A DNA stretch of 64,000 nt, taken from Epiperipatus broadwayi. Its lineage: Eukaryota; Onychophora; Udeonychophora; Euonychophora; Peripatidae. The stretch spans positions 6,584,972 through 6,648,971 of the forward strand of contig JAQFVV010006199.1 in NCBI GenBank assembly GCA_028023455.1, written 5' to 3'. The notes beneath the pieces were generated by a model, which worked only from the letters and a program-made list of their open reading frames with translations, did not search any database and was not told where the DNA came from. Shown here piece by piece: positions 50,570-63,990 of this stretch; the stretch's first letter is position 1, and each line of letters starts with the position of its first letter. Position numbers and translations under genes: made by a program.

Positions 50570-53500
50570 AACTACGTACGTACGGGCCATTCCTATAACC
50601 TAGTAAAATCAGTGAGCGGTATTATTAAATATAATACGGACGCCTCCAACCCTCTATTATCTAATATGATATTTGAAAACTCTTCGTTAGGTTAGTTATA
50701 TAATTCGGCTACAGAGATATGCAGCTCAGACAGAGATCGAATAAAAATAATTATCATTAATAAAATAGATTTAATAAAACCATTTAGAATAAACTAACAT
50801 TCTCTCTCTATCTAAATACATTCTCTGAGCTATAAGTACTTGCACTGTTCGACAATGATGATGATGATTTTATTTCATTGTTAATATTACTGACTCAATA
50901 AAACATTCAGCAATTTGTCAATATGATCTCAATATTCTATTATTATACAATTTAAAAGTTTCCATCTCTTTAACCATGCCACACTTGTAATATTAATCAT
51001 ACTGAATTAATTCTTTCTTTAAGAGCACTTATAATACTGACACTAATCTCAGGGTTCTCTGTTATATTTAACAAAATGCTCGGCAGTATTGTGTTGTCCA
51101 ATAGAACTGACATTCTGGTTGGCTATAGAAAACATTTAACTTATTTAAATTCCAGGTGTCTTCATCCACATATCAACTATTATAATATTTAGCAAGATGA
51201 TGACCTTATTAAAGAACAACGCATAATTTTGAATAATACTGCCAATTTATAATCCAGAATCTCAGTCGGAATGATGAAAAGACAAGGGTGCTTTTGTGTC
51301 CTTCCATCACCCATGACAACACAATAATTAAACTAAGATTTAATACTTAGCAATTCACTTACATGTGTATGGAACAATGTGCAATTAAAACCTACTAGTT
51401 TGGGAATAAAGTGATTTTACACATCCATAAAATAAAATGTTTTGGTCTGAAGTTTCAATTCCATAAATAATTCTTATTAAATTAAAAATATAATGAAATA
51501 TTCTGATCTGCTTAAAATTGTCTATCTAGTGTATTTAATTTGAGATTTCATAAATAATTTTTTGGACTCAAGAAATTATTGCAAGTATTATGCAGATACA
51601 CTTTTATTTAGCACATAAGAAAATGACTCAAAACAGCTTTTAATAAGACTATATTTATTATTAAATTCTAACAATATTCCAATTTATTCTTACAATTTAA
51701 CAAAAACAATCCCTTAGGATTAACATAATAAACCAAAATTATACACTTTAGTTGATCCCATATGGATAAAATAAAATAATAACTAATAGTAATTAGTCTA
51801 TGCTTTTAGACTGGGATTTGAACTACTTCTTCATCTTTGCTGTACATTTATTTAGATAAAATATAATAAAATAAATATTATTGTCGATACACTAACTTAT
51901 CAGTTTAGTGTATCTTATATGAACGGCTGCTTAACTTTATTCTGACTATTTGTTTTAAAATAAAAATAATTGGATTCTAGGCAATGCGTACAAACGATTA
52001 TTATCATCGTATCTTTAACTAAATGACAGTTTTTATTTAAATAACTTATTATAATTTATGGGTTATTTATCAGAAATTACATTTATTATTTTAATGTTTA
52101 CCTGAATAACAACTGAAGTTGTTATACACACTGTTTCCTCCGTATAAGTTATATTGTGAGTGCTACTTAATAATTAACTTGAATTAAACTTAGTATTTGA
52201 ACCCTCCTTTGGCAAATAAAATTTATAAATCACACAATTTTAAACTTATTTTCTCCATTGACTCATGTGTAGATTACCCGCACTATTCCGACGCACAGTC
52301 CAGACATTGATCATATATACTAGCATTCTATTTTTACTAAATGGATCGTGAAGAATTTACCTCCAGTATACCCGTTATCTTGCCATAACTTTTAAATAAA
52401 ACACAATATTCTACACCTTCCGTGGTGGAATTATCTCTATTTCTCATGAGGAAAAGGGAATAATACCGTAGATACGAAGAGTTAACGACTATCTTAAAAT
52501 AGTTTGGTGGGTCCTTGCCTCTTACCTGGGCATAATAGGAACACACACCAATATAATCCTCTCATGGGATTTTAACGAACGAAATGAACTAAATACGGTA
52601 TAAATGCTGATCGTCCTGGCTCTGGGAAGCGATCGCTTGGGGTTATAACCATACCCGAATTCTAGATTTATTTATTCCCCTCATGGAAAATAAAGCTTTT
52701 GGGGAGATTATTTTCCATCCCACAAATAAATACATACAATTGTTACTAATGTGAATATTAATCATATACTGATGCTATTCAGGGCAAGACAAGCAAATAC
52801 ACTAATTACACAAAAGTTATATTCCGGGGTATACTTAAATCAACGTCTGTAATCAATGGATAATACAAAATAAACATAATAATTTTCACCTTTGCCAAAG
52901 AAACATTAAACAAGTAATTTGTTATATAGTATTTTGAACTAAATTAAGTGAATGCGTTAATAAAAAAAATAATTGGGAATAAATTCCACAATTAACATAG
53001 TATAAATTTGTTTTAAACTTTAAATAAATAAGATTCTGTATAGCACTTCTCTTTAATTACTTCTGATAATTTTAACTAGATATTTTATCTATTAAGTATC
53101 TGAACTTTTATACTTTTACGTATTTAACATATAAATTTATACCCATAATTGCCTATCATAAGTAAACACATTTTATAAAATTATTTTCCATGTCAAATAT
53201 AAATTTAACCTAGAATAATTAAAAGAAAACATACCTTTATGATTACAAGGTCATTTAAATACTACTTGAATATACATCTTTTAACCTGTTGATAAAAAAA
53301 ATATACATAATTTTTTCAAATAAAAAATATTACTTAACAAGTGTTTATTATCTTTCTAGAAAAATGTTTTTCCGTTGGCAATTTATTTAGATGAAGAATT
53401 TGATCCTTTCGTAGTTCACGAAGTAAAATTTTTGGAAATAAGAAACACATTTATTATCTCATTTTGATAAAAGTTGCTTCTATTCTGGTGCATTTAATAA

Positions 53501-54550
53501 TTAAGCAAAGAAAACATAATAGCGTTGGATATTAATTCTTCTTTGAATTAACTTATATAATTTTGGGATCCAAGAAAGACACAATACATAACTTAACATG
53601 ACGAATATTTTGACGCTTGACGATCACATATATACAATTCTTTTCCTTTTAAATATTGGCAATACGTACCATTTTATTTAGCTAGCTGGTTTAAGAATAA
53701 ACTAATGCGCGACTTTTAGGAAATATTATAATTATAAAGACTGCAGCTGACTTACATAGATAGAATTTTAAGGACTCTAGTTGAGGTATAATATAACATA
53801 TTATATTATAAAGTTATAATTAAGTCACTTATATTGGTAATTTTTATTCCTACTCTAGGAATTATAAGTCTTCTTTAATAATGAATTTCCGTAATATGCA
53901 CGCATACAAAATTTCCAATACTTGCCTTGAGAAAATTTATATTTTCCTTTTAAAAATTATGCAGGTGCATAAGTAAATATCCTTTATCATTCATATTATT
54001 TCTAGATAATTTTCATTGAATAAATTATATTTTAATGTGAGGAGCTTTCATTATTTTTAAATGCAGACAATGTCAGTTAAAAAGAGCGCGAAATTTTATA
54101 GTTAACTTTCCTTAGCTTTTATAATATGTCTTTTAAATTATAAATTTTTCTTTTATACCAAGAAAAAATTATCAAATAAGGTAAAGTTAATAAATAATTG
54201 TTTATTTGCTGGAAATTATTTATATTATTTACTTTAAACATAATGACGCTTTCAGTGATTACTGTAGTCAATACGGTCATTTTAAACTTTAGCACACGAT
54301 AGTATAATCTTTTAGTATAAAAACTTTATAATAGGTCGATGGACATAGAAAAGCAGAATATCCTATCAATTAAGATTAGCCAAACATGATATAATCAAAC
54401 ATTTAATGGACTGATATTTATTTCTGCAATAAAAATTATAAAAAAAATTTGTTACCGAATTTCAGTACTGACTCCTCCTTGAACTAATAGCAGACTAAAC
54501 TTTTCTCCAGTTTTTTTGGCGGTCTTGTTTTATTTTAGCGACCTCTTACA
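50570..54550. promoter_or_regulatory. CpG-retaining segment (possible unmethylated regulatory region or young insertion)
   Basis: By hand I count roughly 65 CpG in this 4 kb, about what base composition predicts, against roughly a dozen in the preceding 4 kb. It includes runs such as ACGTACGTACGG (50574), GAAGCGATCGCTTGGG (52627) and AAGAGCGCGAAATTT (54080). Boundaries are fairly sharp on both sides. No transposon ends, coding exons or repeats with the rest of the window are seen. Possibly a promoter or enhancer-rich region kept free of germline methylation. Confidence 0.5.
52526..52565 (-). CDS. Candidate first coding exon on the minus strand
   Basis: Inside the CpG-retaining segment, the minus strand has an ATG (52563-52565), thirteen codons reading MRGLYWCVFLLCP (resembling the start of a signal peptide), then CCCAG|GTAAGAG, a near-ideal splice donor (GT at 52525-52524). 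TATA-like ATTTATACC lies about 45 bases upstream. I see no partner exon. Without transcript support this is only a candidate and may be chance. Confidence 0.2.
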
Positions 54551-55034
54551 GAGAAAAAATCATTTAATTATACATAAACAAAAGAAAGGAAAAAAAAAAA
54601 AAACTTATTACAGTTATCTTTTGTTCTGTATGGTTTAAATGGATTACAAGGTAATTTGACAAATAATGTAAAATAATAAATACATGTAATTGACACTGTT
54701 TATTAGTGGTGTATATTTCTGTATACATTATTGTCTAAAATAATTTAAAAAATAAAATTACCAGAAGCTATGTTGTTATGATAAGATACTCATCTATCCC
54801 CCCCCCCTGTCCATCTACAATCAATTACTATTTATAATATGCTTTTATACTATATTAAATTGCTCTTATGGTTATTATTTTTTAATTAAACTATTTATGC
54901 TCTTTTCCAAAATGACATTAAATTACTAAATTTATTAGCTATTTGCTTAAAATACGTTAAAGTGAGTAACTAGAATACTTTATTAATCACTTAATATTAT
55001 TACTATTTTATTTCTTTATTTTCTAGAAAAAAGA

Positions 55035-55064
55035 TAGCATTGTTTTCCTATGGAAACGATGCTA
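55035..55064. promoter_or_regulatory. Inverted repeat resembling an RFX X-box
   Basis: TAGCATTGTTTTCC, TA, then TGGAAACGATGCTA: a 30-base near-perfect inverted repeat whose core fits the RFX pattern of two GTTNCC half-sites in opposite orientation. A second short palindrome (AGTGTCAATAACACT) follows at about 55074. Function is inferred from pattern only. Confidence 0.3.
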
Positions 55065-55904
55065 AATAGACCAAGTGTCAATAACACTAGGTTACAATAT
55101 ATATATGTGCTCTTATGAATATTTTTAACTATTGTTATAGTCAGCATTCATTTATACTACATTGTTACATGGATTTAATTTAAAAATTGCTTCCACAGAG
55201 AAAAAATACTGTATGGTAAGTAGTATAGGGTATTATCATTATCTTTGAATTATTGTTTTCCATTGTGGCAAACAATGACATTTTTTTAAATTGTATAAAT
55301 TTAATTCAAGAAATGTTTCTATTCATGCTTATAAGAAGAAACAAATAGTTATTTAATATTCACTGACCAATTAGAATAAATGTATAACTAATTTAATCAA
55401 TTTATGAAATAAAGTACATGATTCTGACATTTTTATAAAAAAACATTTAAGACAACTTACAAAATATTATACTTATGAAAATATTATATATATATGTTAA
55501 AATTGTAATTATTAAAGAAATCACTGTTTTTCTTATTTCCATGGATTATATGCCACTGACTTCTGTAGATTATTTGAAGTGATATTTATTTCATATATAG
55601 GCTCTGTCTCTTTATGACAACTATTCTCAGATGCACCATAAAATGGTTATTACAGAGCTTCACATGCCCAATTCTGCTAAAGTATAAATTAATGAGTCTT
55701 ATGATATTGTCATTCCAAATGTTATAAATCTTTGTTAATCTTTTTATTTTACATCAAGTCCATGTTATATTTCCATACAATAAATGTGAAAAAATAATAG
55801 CTCTATCTATAACTAATTTAGTAGTTATACTAAATAAATCATTAGTGACTAATGCTCAAAGCTTAATGGGTTTATAATTAATCATTAAAAATTTGTCAAC
55901 ACTT

Positions 55905-56305
55905 AGACATTATGTCAATCTAACCCCTCTTATTAATAGATATTTCATATTCATATAAATTAATAGGAGAGGGATGGGCTGAACTTATACTAAGTTGTAA
56001 TCTATTGCTCAAGCAATATGTAATTCTAAGGCAGTATATAATTTGCATATAATAAATGTTTTTTATATCTATAAATAGAGGGATTTGAATTCAGGATTTT
56101 GAATTCATCCATCCTCCACTCCATCTCAGACTGAAAAATCCTGAATTCATATCCCTCTATTTACAGATATAAGAAACATTCAGTATATGCAAATTACATA
56201 TTGCTTAGAAAATAGATCTTAGTATAAGTTCAGCCCATCTCTCTCCTAGTAATATATACATAATGTCTGATAATGTGAAGGGTTAGAATGACATGATAAC
56301 TACAT
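55905..56305. mobile_element. ~400 bp palindromic foldback element
   Basis: Outer ends CATTATGTCAATCTAACCC (55908) and GGGTTAGAATGACAT (56280) pair, as do GGCTGAACTTATACTAAG (55977) with its complement near 56225 and ATAGAGGGATTTGAATTCAG (56075) with its complement near 56145. The loop is about 40 bases. GGATTTGAATTC in the inner arms read in reverse resembles a pol III B box, but there is no A box. Confidence 0.82.
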
Positions 56306-57164
56306 GGATGTGATTATAATATCAAACTCAATGAGGGCTTTGAGTTTTCCATCTTCAATTTTTAAATTAAATGGACAGTTGAATAGATAAATAAATCACT
56401 ATATTAAAATATGTTCTTTTAATTTATTAAATATTAGCAGCTTATCAAATTCTTTGCTATATTTTTACATTTAGATTGTTCTTTCTACCTAAAAAGCTCT
56501 AAGGCAACTCCCATTTTGAAAAACTACCCAAGTTTTTTTAAGGAAAAAAATTATGAAAAATTTTTGTTTGCACTCTTGGTTGATAAAACACCTGAGATTT
56601 TGAATGTTATTTATTAAAACAAGTTTTTTTATAAATTAGTTTTAAAAACTTAATAATATCCTATAGATTATCTTTTGAATTGGCAAAAAAATAGTATAAT
56701 AATCAGCATACTTTAAATTTTAGCTAATGATTGGTTCAGATATTTTCTGCAGTATAGTGTTGTTGTCAAGAGATAGATTTAAGAGTTAAATATTCCTAAT
56801 CTAAGCTCAATTTGTCATCTCTGATACTTAAATATTACATATCTTCTTGAGTTACTGGAGCTTGATTGTTATTGTTGATGGTTGATCATTTTAATCTGAT
56901 ATCTACTTCATAGAACTTCTTCTAAACTTTTTAAATAGTATTTCCATAAAAGTACAAATAATTTTTCATACTAACATCATATAGCAGTTATATAATATGA
57001 TCAAACAGGTGTTTTAAAACATGAACATAATCCCCTCTTGATTATTTGATTCAAATATTTTAACCAAATTGATAAAAGTAAAATATGAATAATTTTGTCT
57101 GCTTGTATTATAAATGTGGATATTGTCTATTTGTATTAGTTATTTGTGGAACTATTGAAAAAGT

Positions 57165-57512
57165 TTACGTTTTATTTAAACTTTTTAAATACATTCAACT
57201 GTTAGTAATAACACACAGATGAATATTTAACAGAACATTTTAAGTGATATTATTATCTTCTTTTCTTTTGGTATTGCGGGTTTGATCAGTGACAGTCTTA
57301 ACATGGAAATCGAACCTTGACCTTTAGATTCTTGAATACTGAATTTTAAGGTAATGCTCTAATTATTTGAGCTGTCACTGGTCACACCAGCAATACCTAA
57401 AGAAGAGAGGAAAATAATACCACTCAAAAAGTTATATTAAATATTAACTTTGTGTTATTACTAAAACTTGAATGTATTTAAAAAGTTTAAATATTTAAAG
57501 ACATTCAGTTCT
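57165..57512. mobile_element. Foldback element with tRNA-like loop
   Basis: Arms of about 130 bases: AAACTTTTTAAATACATTCA (57179) pairs with its complement near 57470, GTAATAACACA with TGTGTTATTAC, and GGTATTGCGGG with its partner near 57390. The innermost paired bases GTGACAG/CTGTCAC close a loop that is tRNA-like on the minus strand (separate entry). Confidence 0.85.
57291..57377 (-). mobile_element. tRNA-derived sequence in foldback loop
   Basis: Minus strand: GTGACAG, then CTCAAATAATTAGAG (D-arm with CTC/GAG stem, box A), about 40 bases, CAAGGTTCGATTTCC (box B, GGTTCGATTTC), then CTGTCAC pairing with the first seven bases like an acceptor stem. No clean anticodon stem, and the T-stem is imperfect, so it is a tRNA-derived SINE-like core, not a functional tRNA. 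Confidence 0.55.
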
Positions 57513-60479
57513 TAATATTAGATAATGAAAAAATAGCCCAATAAATAATTAATACTAAAATGCCATCATCACAAACCTTCAGACAAACATTTTTTATTTG
57601 TGTGTAAATAAAGTTTTTTTTTAAATAAAAAAAAGACAAAAGCATTTTTCGTTTTTTAATATTATTATAGAAAATAAATGCATTTGAAACAACTTGACTT
57701 TTGAATTATGAAAAACATACTATTAAAATAATTTTTATGGAAACATATTTTACAGTTTGAAAAATTAATTTTGTTTGATTCCTTCCTGTGAGTTCAATTG
57801 AAATATTTTAACTGTTTTAAACATGTAAGCAAACCATTAATGTCTTCATGTCAAAAAGCATCCACCCCTTCTGAAAAACTATCCAATTTCTTAATGAAAA
57901 ATTCCTTAAATGCTTTAGTTAAAGACAAAAAAAAAAGTAATATATTACCTTTACAAGTGATGAAGTTTTAATGATGCATGGCTCCTGGCAGGTGGTCTCA
58001 TTTCTTTGATGTAGCCAATTTTGTGAATGAATATTGAAGTTTACATAGCTTTGTTTAAATTTATAAAACCAAAGAATGAAAATGAGATTTATTTATTAAG
58101 CTAAGATATTTGCACATAAACAAATATTTTAAAAGGTATATACATGTTAAGGCAAGTATTAAGACAATAGTGAATAATGATCAAATTTCTTACAATACTC
58201 ATATTAATTTTAATATTCTCCTGAACACCCAAACAATAACATACACATGTTTCAATAGCATAGTAATGCCATTACATTGCATTTATCTCACTCTCTAAAT
58301 AATTGAATCTCTCAGCTAATATTGTTGGACAGTAATGATATTTATTTTTAGCTACAAAAGTCTTAAAGTAAGATCTAAATAAAATCATTGGACCATATAA
58401 CAGACTTCCACTTTCAATTTCTGTAGAAGGCATACAGTGAACAATATTAGTGTCCTCTACTGAAGATAGCATAGAAATTCAAAAACATTAATGCAAATTT
58501 GATTTCAGTGATGTTTATTAGAACAAAATAAAAAAAATGTATAAATACTTTCAGAGGGATTGTTATTATATTAATGTCTGATATTCATTGATTTTACATA
58601 ATTTTTTATTTGAGCTTTGTAAAAAAAAACACATACATATACATATAGTGATATCATTCATAATATTTATAAAATGTTATACTGATATAAATTTATATAT
58701 AATGAAAGTTTGAAGTGCATTGCTGAACAATGCCCTTATTAGGATTCTTCTACAGAAAAACAATGTAGATATCATCCAGTAAATAAATCAACTGAATTTT
58801 TCCTCTTTGTTTTATTTTTTAGCTAATAGTATTTAATTATTCATTTGCTAACCGATGACTGAATTGCAAATGCTCTGGGCAGCAAAAAAAATCCTACATT
58901 GTAGAAATTTCTGATATCTGAAAAAGTTCCCATATTCCATGTTAGTTCAGAGTAGTTCATGGCATAGCAGGGAATGTCTTCTCAAGAGTGAGCTAGAATC
59001 CTTCATTTATTTTTGAATGTTAACATTTTATTAGAAATGCTTGAATGTAAAATCTGCTGCATACACTCACTCTGTTATTATAATATCCTCTTCAATAAAA
59101 ACAAACTATTTGAAAGCTAAAGTTGCTGTACAAAATGATTGGTGTAGCTAAATATTTCAATATATAAAAGTATATTTCCAGATTAATTTTACTATAATAT
59201 TAATAATTTGGAAAATATATACCAGATGAACATTATTCTTTTTTATATAGTTTTGTCTTGTTTTCTTTTTGAAAGGCCTTTTAGTATACATATCATCAAT
59301 CTGGGGTTTGAACTTAAGTCAAATGAAATTTAAAAATTTTCCAAATTGCCACCCAGCCAATACAGCTAATCTCCTAATGACAGTAAACGTGTATTTAGTT
59401 GTATTTCTAATTGACATCATAACAAATAAGGAAAATATTAAACCCTCACTACCCAACAAGCTACCCTGTTGAAGATTTTCTTTTTCACTACTGTCTTTGA
59501 ATTGTTTTGAATGATTATTTAAAGGTTGTTTTATCTTTACTTATGTTATGAAAGTAAATTATAATGAATGCTTTCTTAGCTTTAAACAAAATGACACCCC
59601 CCCCCCGATATTTATGGTTTCACTTCTGTTAATAATGTGAATACTTAATAAAGAATTTCATTGTTTGTCTTCATATTCTTTTTGAATGTTTTATACAGTA
59701 GTAGAAAGATGGAATCAAAAACTAATGGTTTCGGGTTTGAAACTCAACCAGATGGTTAAACATCATTACCATAAGAACAACCAACCATTTAATTATATAT
59801 TTTTAAAATGTCAAACTTTCTATTTGATTATATATATTAAAATGTCAAACTACTTATAAAAATCCATCTACATATATTTTTTATTCGTATGCATTCTCAA
59901 GAAACTTAATATAAGTAATTGCATGTTGATGAGCACATGGCATGTCAAGCTGCCAAATACAATTAGTAAATAGTTTCCAAAGAAAATTGGTGGATAAACT
60001 GTATCAAAAATGAAAGTTGCAACAAGTTTCTCATTTTAAAGTGAAGCATTTCCTCCCCCGCCCTCAAAACGTATAAAATTTATAATTTTGATGTATTATT
60101 ATTAATTTTATTTCTGCTAAATTATTTAAATTAAAAAAATACTTTTAATCATAACTAAATAAAATAATATATTTAATAATTTAATATTCCTGTTAAATTG
60201 CTGTTATAAATTATTGTATAAAAAAACTTAATAAAATTTCTCACTGTTATTTCATTTCTAATAATAATAACCATATGATCATCTACAAGGGAAGTCAATG
60301 ATATTCTAGTAGCAAAATGACAGCTGAGCACTACACTTCCATTTAGTTGATTTATTTTTTCTCTACTTTGTACGAATTGATTCATCACACCACCTTAATC
60401 ATGTAAAACTATACAGAGCATTTTAGACATAAAACAAATATTTTATATAAATGTATTGTTGAATCAAATTGTTTATATA
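57513..60479. other. AT-rich sequence without recognised gene
   Basis: C-tracts at 59596 and 60052. Box-B-like GGGTTTGAAC at 59305 and GGGTTTGAAAC at 59732 hint at SINE relics, but no A boxes were identified. A short duplicated TTAAAATGTCAAACT lies at 59798-59852. Confidence 0.45.
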
Positions 60480-61760
60480 ATTAGAGGAGTCCTTCGAAAA
60501 ACATTTGCTTCAAATCTTTCATCCGTAACAGTCCGGTTGACTTTTACTTCTAAGTAAAAGCGGGACTAGATTTTTACACTATTAGAAGATCTTATTAATT
60601 ATAGAGGTAAAAAATAATTATTAATTGTAAAAAAAAAAAGCTATATTAGCTATTACTTATTTTATTTTAAATGGCTCGTATTGGCATTTTAAGGAAACCT
60701 AAGAGATTTCGACTAAGAATTAGATTATCTACTATCTTCATTAAATTATTTCACTTCTACCCTTCAACGTGTAGATAGAACAATCATTAATTATGTGTTT
60801 TTTATTTTGCATATGCTTAAACCTAAAATTAAATTAAATTTTTGAAATAGATAACTGATCGTGAGTACTTTTATCTTGTTGAATCTCCAATAATGTATAG
60901 GAAAATCAAATCCAGTTGATCAATAATGAAATATGCATGTAATATATGTATGTAATCACACATGTTATATCTATGACTCTATTTTATTGTGTGGTAATTT
61001 ACTTGTACTTGTAAAATGCATATAAGACCGTATAATATTTACACAGATATAAATGTCATTCTTCTCCTACTAAGCCCTAACAGGGAAATTATATTAATAT
61101 AATTTTACAATTTATTTATCATTCATTCAATATTTATTTATTCTTTATACCATAAATAAATTCAAAGAAATTTAAATAGTAGTTTGATAAAAGCTATGTA
61201 ATAACAAAAATCAGTAATTTTACTTGGGGGATATGATTTATATATTCTAAATAATATGAAGTTAATTTAAATGTTTAATATTTAAAAAAAATTAAAGGAA
61301 TACCATTACCGGAAAAAGGTTTTTTTTTCTTAGAAATCGTTTGACTTCTTCCGGAAACTTTTTTTTTTTTTTTACATGTTCTGCATTGTATATATATATA
61401 TAAACAATCTGACATATGTATGACAAAATTTTATGTTAATTAAAGAAGTAAAATGTATTTTTTTTACATGTTCTGCATTGTATATATATATATAAACAAT
61501 CTGACATATGTATGACAAAATTTTATGTTAATTAAAGAAGTAAAATGTATTCGTCCTCCACATCTTACGTGTATAAATAAATATACTCTTAAAATTTAAC
61601 TTACCTATAAATCAAAATGTCATTTACATCACAATCTCAATCCTCACTACCATTAGCAGTCACTCGAAAACAAATAGGGAGATTTAAACTCCTGAAGAAA
61701 ATAAAAAATTGAGAGAAAGAAAAAAGATTGGAGTCCGAAATGCTGTGCTAGTAAAAGAAT
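60480..61760. promoter_or_regulatory. Second CpG-retaining segment with hairpins
   Basis: CpG is again frequent (for example around 60494, 60523, 60534, 60561, 60674, 61310, 61372, 61551) compared with 55.1-60.4 kb. It contains a hairpin at 60541-60560 (CTTTTACTT, CT, AAGTAAAAG) flanked by AGTCC/GGGACT, and TTCCGGAAA near 61349. Function unknown; no ORF. Confidence 0.35.
61374..61551. repeat. Perfect tandem duplication, 92 bp period
   Basis: ACATGTTCTGCATTG begins identical copies at 61374 and 61466; 86 bases per copy are identical, with a T-tract preceding each. Recent duplication or an assembly artefact between haplotypes. Confidence 0.96.
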
Positions 61761-62679
61761 AGAAATGTGGTTGCATTAACATCTAATCCCTATTCACTAA
61801 TCCCTATTTCACAGTTGGAGCAGAAAGGTGATTGGTAGCATAAGATGTTGTTAACATCTTGGTCTAAATTATCTGAAGACATTAAGTTAAAAAAAAAACA
61901 AAGAATGGTAGAAAATAATGATAATTAATTCTAAATAGAGATAAGACTCAATTGTACAGTTAGTAAGCCCAAATACAAACTGAAAAAATCCTTAGAAGTC
62001 ATTATTGCAGGCATTCTGAATAATGATGTATTTCATTAATTTAAATCGGATTTGATAAAGTCATTATATCTCACGTGAGTTCATAAATTTTGAAGTACAT
62101 TTAAATAAAATTGTTTTTATATACTCTGTGTTCTGCAAAATTATTTACTCATCCATTTATTTTTGTTTTGCATGGAATACCACATAGTATAAGAATGGTA
62201 TTAACTTCTAGAATAACAATAACAGTTAATGAGATCTGCTCTTGACATTAAGAATAATGATAGGATTTGAACTGGTGGCTCATATCTAATTTTATAAACT
62301 TAAATAAATAAAAGCCCTATAAACAAGTATGTATTGCATTAACAAATAAAAGAAATGAAAAGTTAACTAAAATAAAAGCCAAAATTAATTATAAGCAGTT
62401 CAAAAGAAAGTACTAATTTGTTAGTTTCGTTTTAATCACTGCTTCTTATTTCCTGCTTGTAGATTATTTTTGATAAACATGTTTTAATTTATTTATTTTT
62501 ACTAATTATCAGTATTCTATTTTTAACTATTTACTACTACAATTTCCAACAATATTGTTATATATATATATCACTTTCCATTTTAGAGAATCTAAATTTT
62601 CAGTTTGATAGCTTATAGTATTTTAAACTCTTGCTTGTTTTTGGACTTTTTTATTTTTATGAATTTCTCTATCTGATGA

Positions 62680-63990
62680 TTTTTGCAGTTGTTCTTCCAA
62701 TATTGATTTTCTTCCAACTTCTTATTTCATTCCATTTGTCCAAGGTGTTCTTCCAATGTCTCTTTTTGATTTACTTTTGATGTTTTCATGTGATTCTCCT
62801 TTTTTGTTTGTTTCTATTTTTATGGAAACTGTATTTTGTCTATAGTTTGTTTTTGAATATCTACTCGGCTCCACTTCAGATTGTGTTCAAACTATGTGTT
62901 ATATATATATAATAAATTCCTGTGATAACATTCTCTACTTTAAAATATTCTAAAACCATCCCTTGTCTAAATCTGTTGTATAACATATTTCCTATTTCAT
63001 TCTGCTATTACTTCTGAGGGTTTTTAAATGTGGAATAAATATTTTCTAATCCAATCAATAGTGTCTTTTCTGGCATTTTTTCTGTAGTTTCTGAAGGTGT
63101 TGAGTGTATGTCCATTACTTCTGTTTTATTAATTGCCTATTTTAATTTATGGGTACCTTTATTCACCAGTCCATTTGACCTTAGCTAACATGGTGAAGTA
63201 CAAAATCTCAAAACTTTTGTAAAATAAATCTAATTCCATTGTCCATTTGTATGAAAAGATTTTTTTTTCCAATTTCATTATTATTGTATCTAAACTGATC
63301 TGTCTCATTAATCTATAAAGTGATCAATGGGAATGTGTGCTAATGCTAAGAATATATATTCTATGAATGGGATTCCATGTCCATATATACTTAATTTTAT
63401 GGTTATTTGTCTTTGGCCAAAATATAGTAGTTTTTATCATAAATTAAGATTGATAATTTACCCATTTTTTAATAAAATATTTCACATATTTAATCAAACC
63501 TAATCACCTTTCACTCTAACTGACTCAGAGTGACCAGTATGGACCAACTTTAGTATCTCATTTTGTCTCTAGTCTTCAACAAGAATATTGTCCTTGTTGA
63601 TTCACGTTTGCTTTTGTGTTTCAAAAACTGAAGCTTCTATTCTTGACCATTGTAATTAGATCCACTCTTACTTAACCAATTTATTAAATAATTTTTTTCC
63701 TCAGAATCAGCTTCTATCCAATCTACAATCTGTGCATAGTTTGATAATTTAGAATTTAAAAGTATTTTTTTTATTATGTTTACATTTATTCCTCCAACTT
63801 ATCAGGGTATTAAGGACAATGTATCAGCATGTTAAATCTGACCTCTTTTTTTGTGATCCAATATATAAATAATTTTCCTAATTAAGTACTCAGTGCAATA
63901 TATAGAAATGTAAGTGCTTAGATATTGGTTAGATTTTGCAGTGATTCTCATCAATGGATTGTGTTCTATAATAATTTTTAAATGCTGTCA
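62680..63990 (-). pseudogene. Possible Ty3/Gypsy-type integrase relic
   Basis: Minus-strand translation gives short in-order matches to an LTR-retrotransposon integrase core: QMDNGIRFI then LQKF (about 63260-63215; family 'SDNG-QF-S--F'), about 20 residues further SNGLVNK (63180-63160; family 'SNG-AER'), and later TPSETTEKMPEK (63100-63065; family 'TPH-TTG--PAEL'). The conserved spacing supports homology, but every motif is degraded and the piece runs to the window edge. No terminal repeats seen. Confidence 0.35.
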
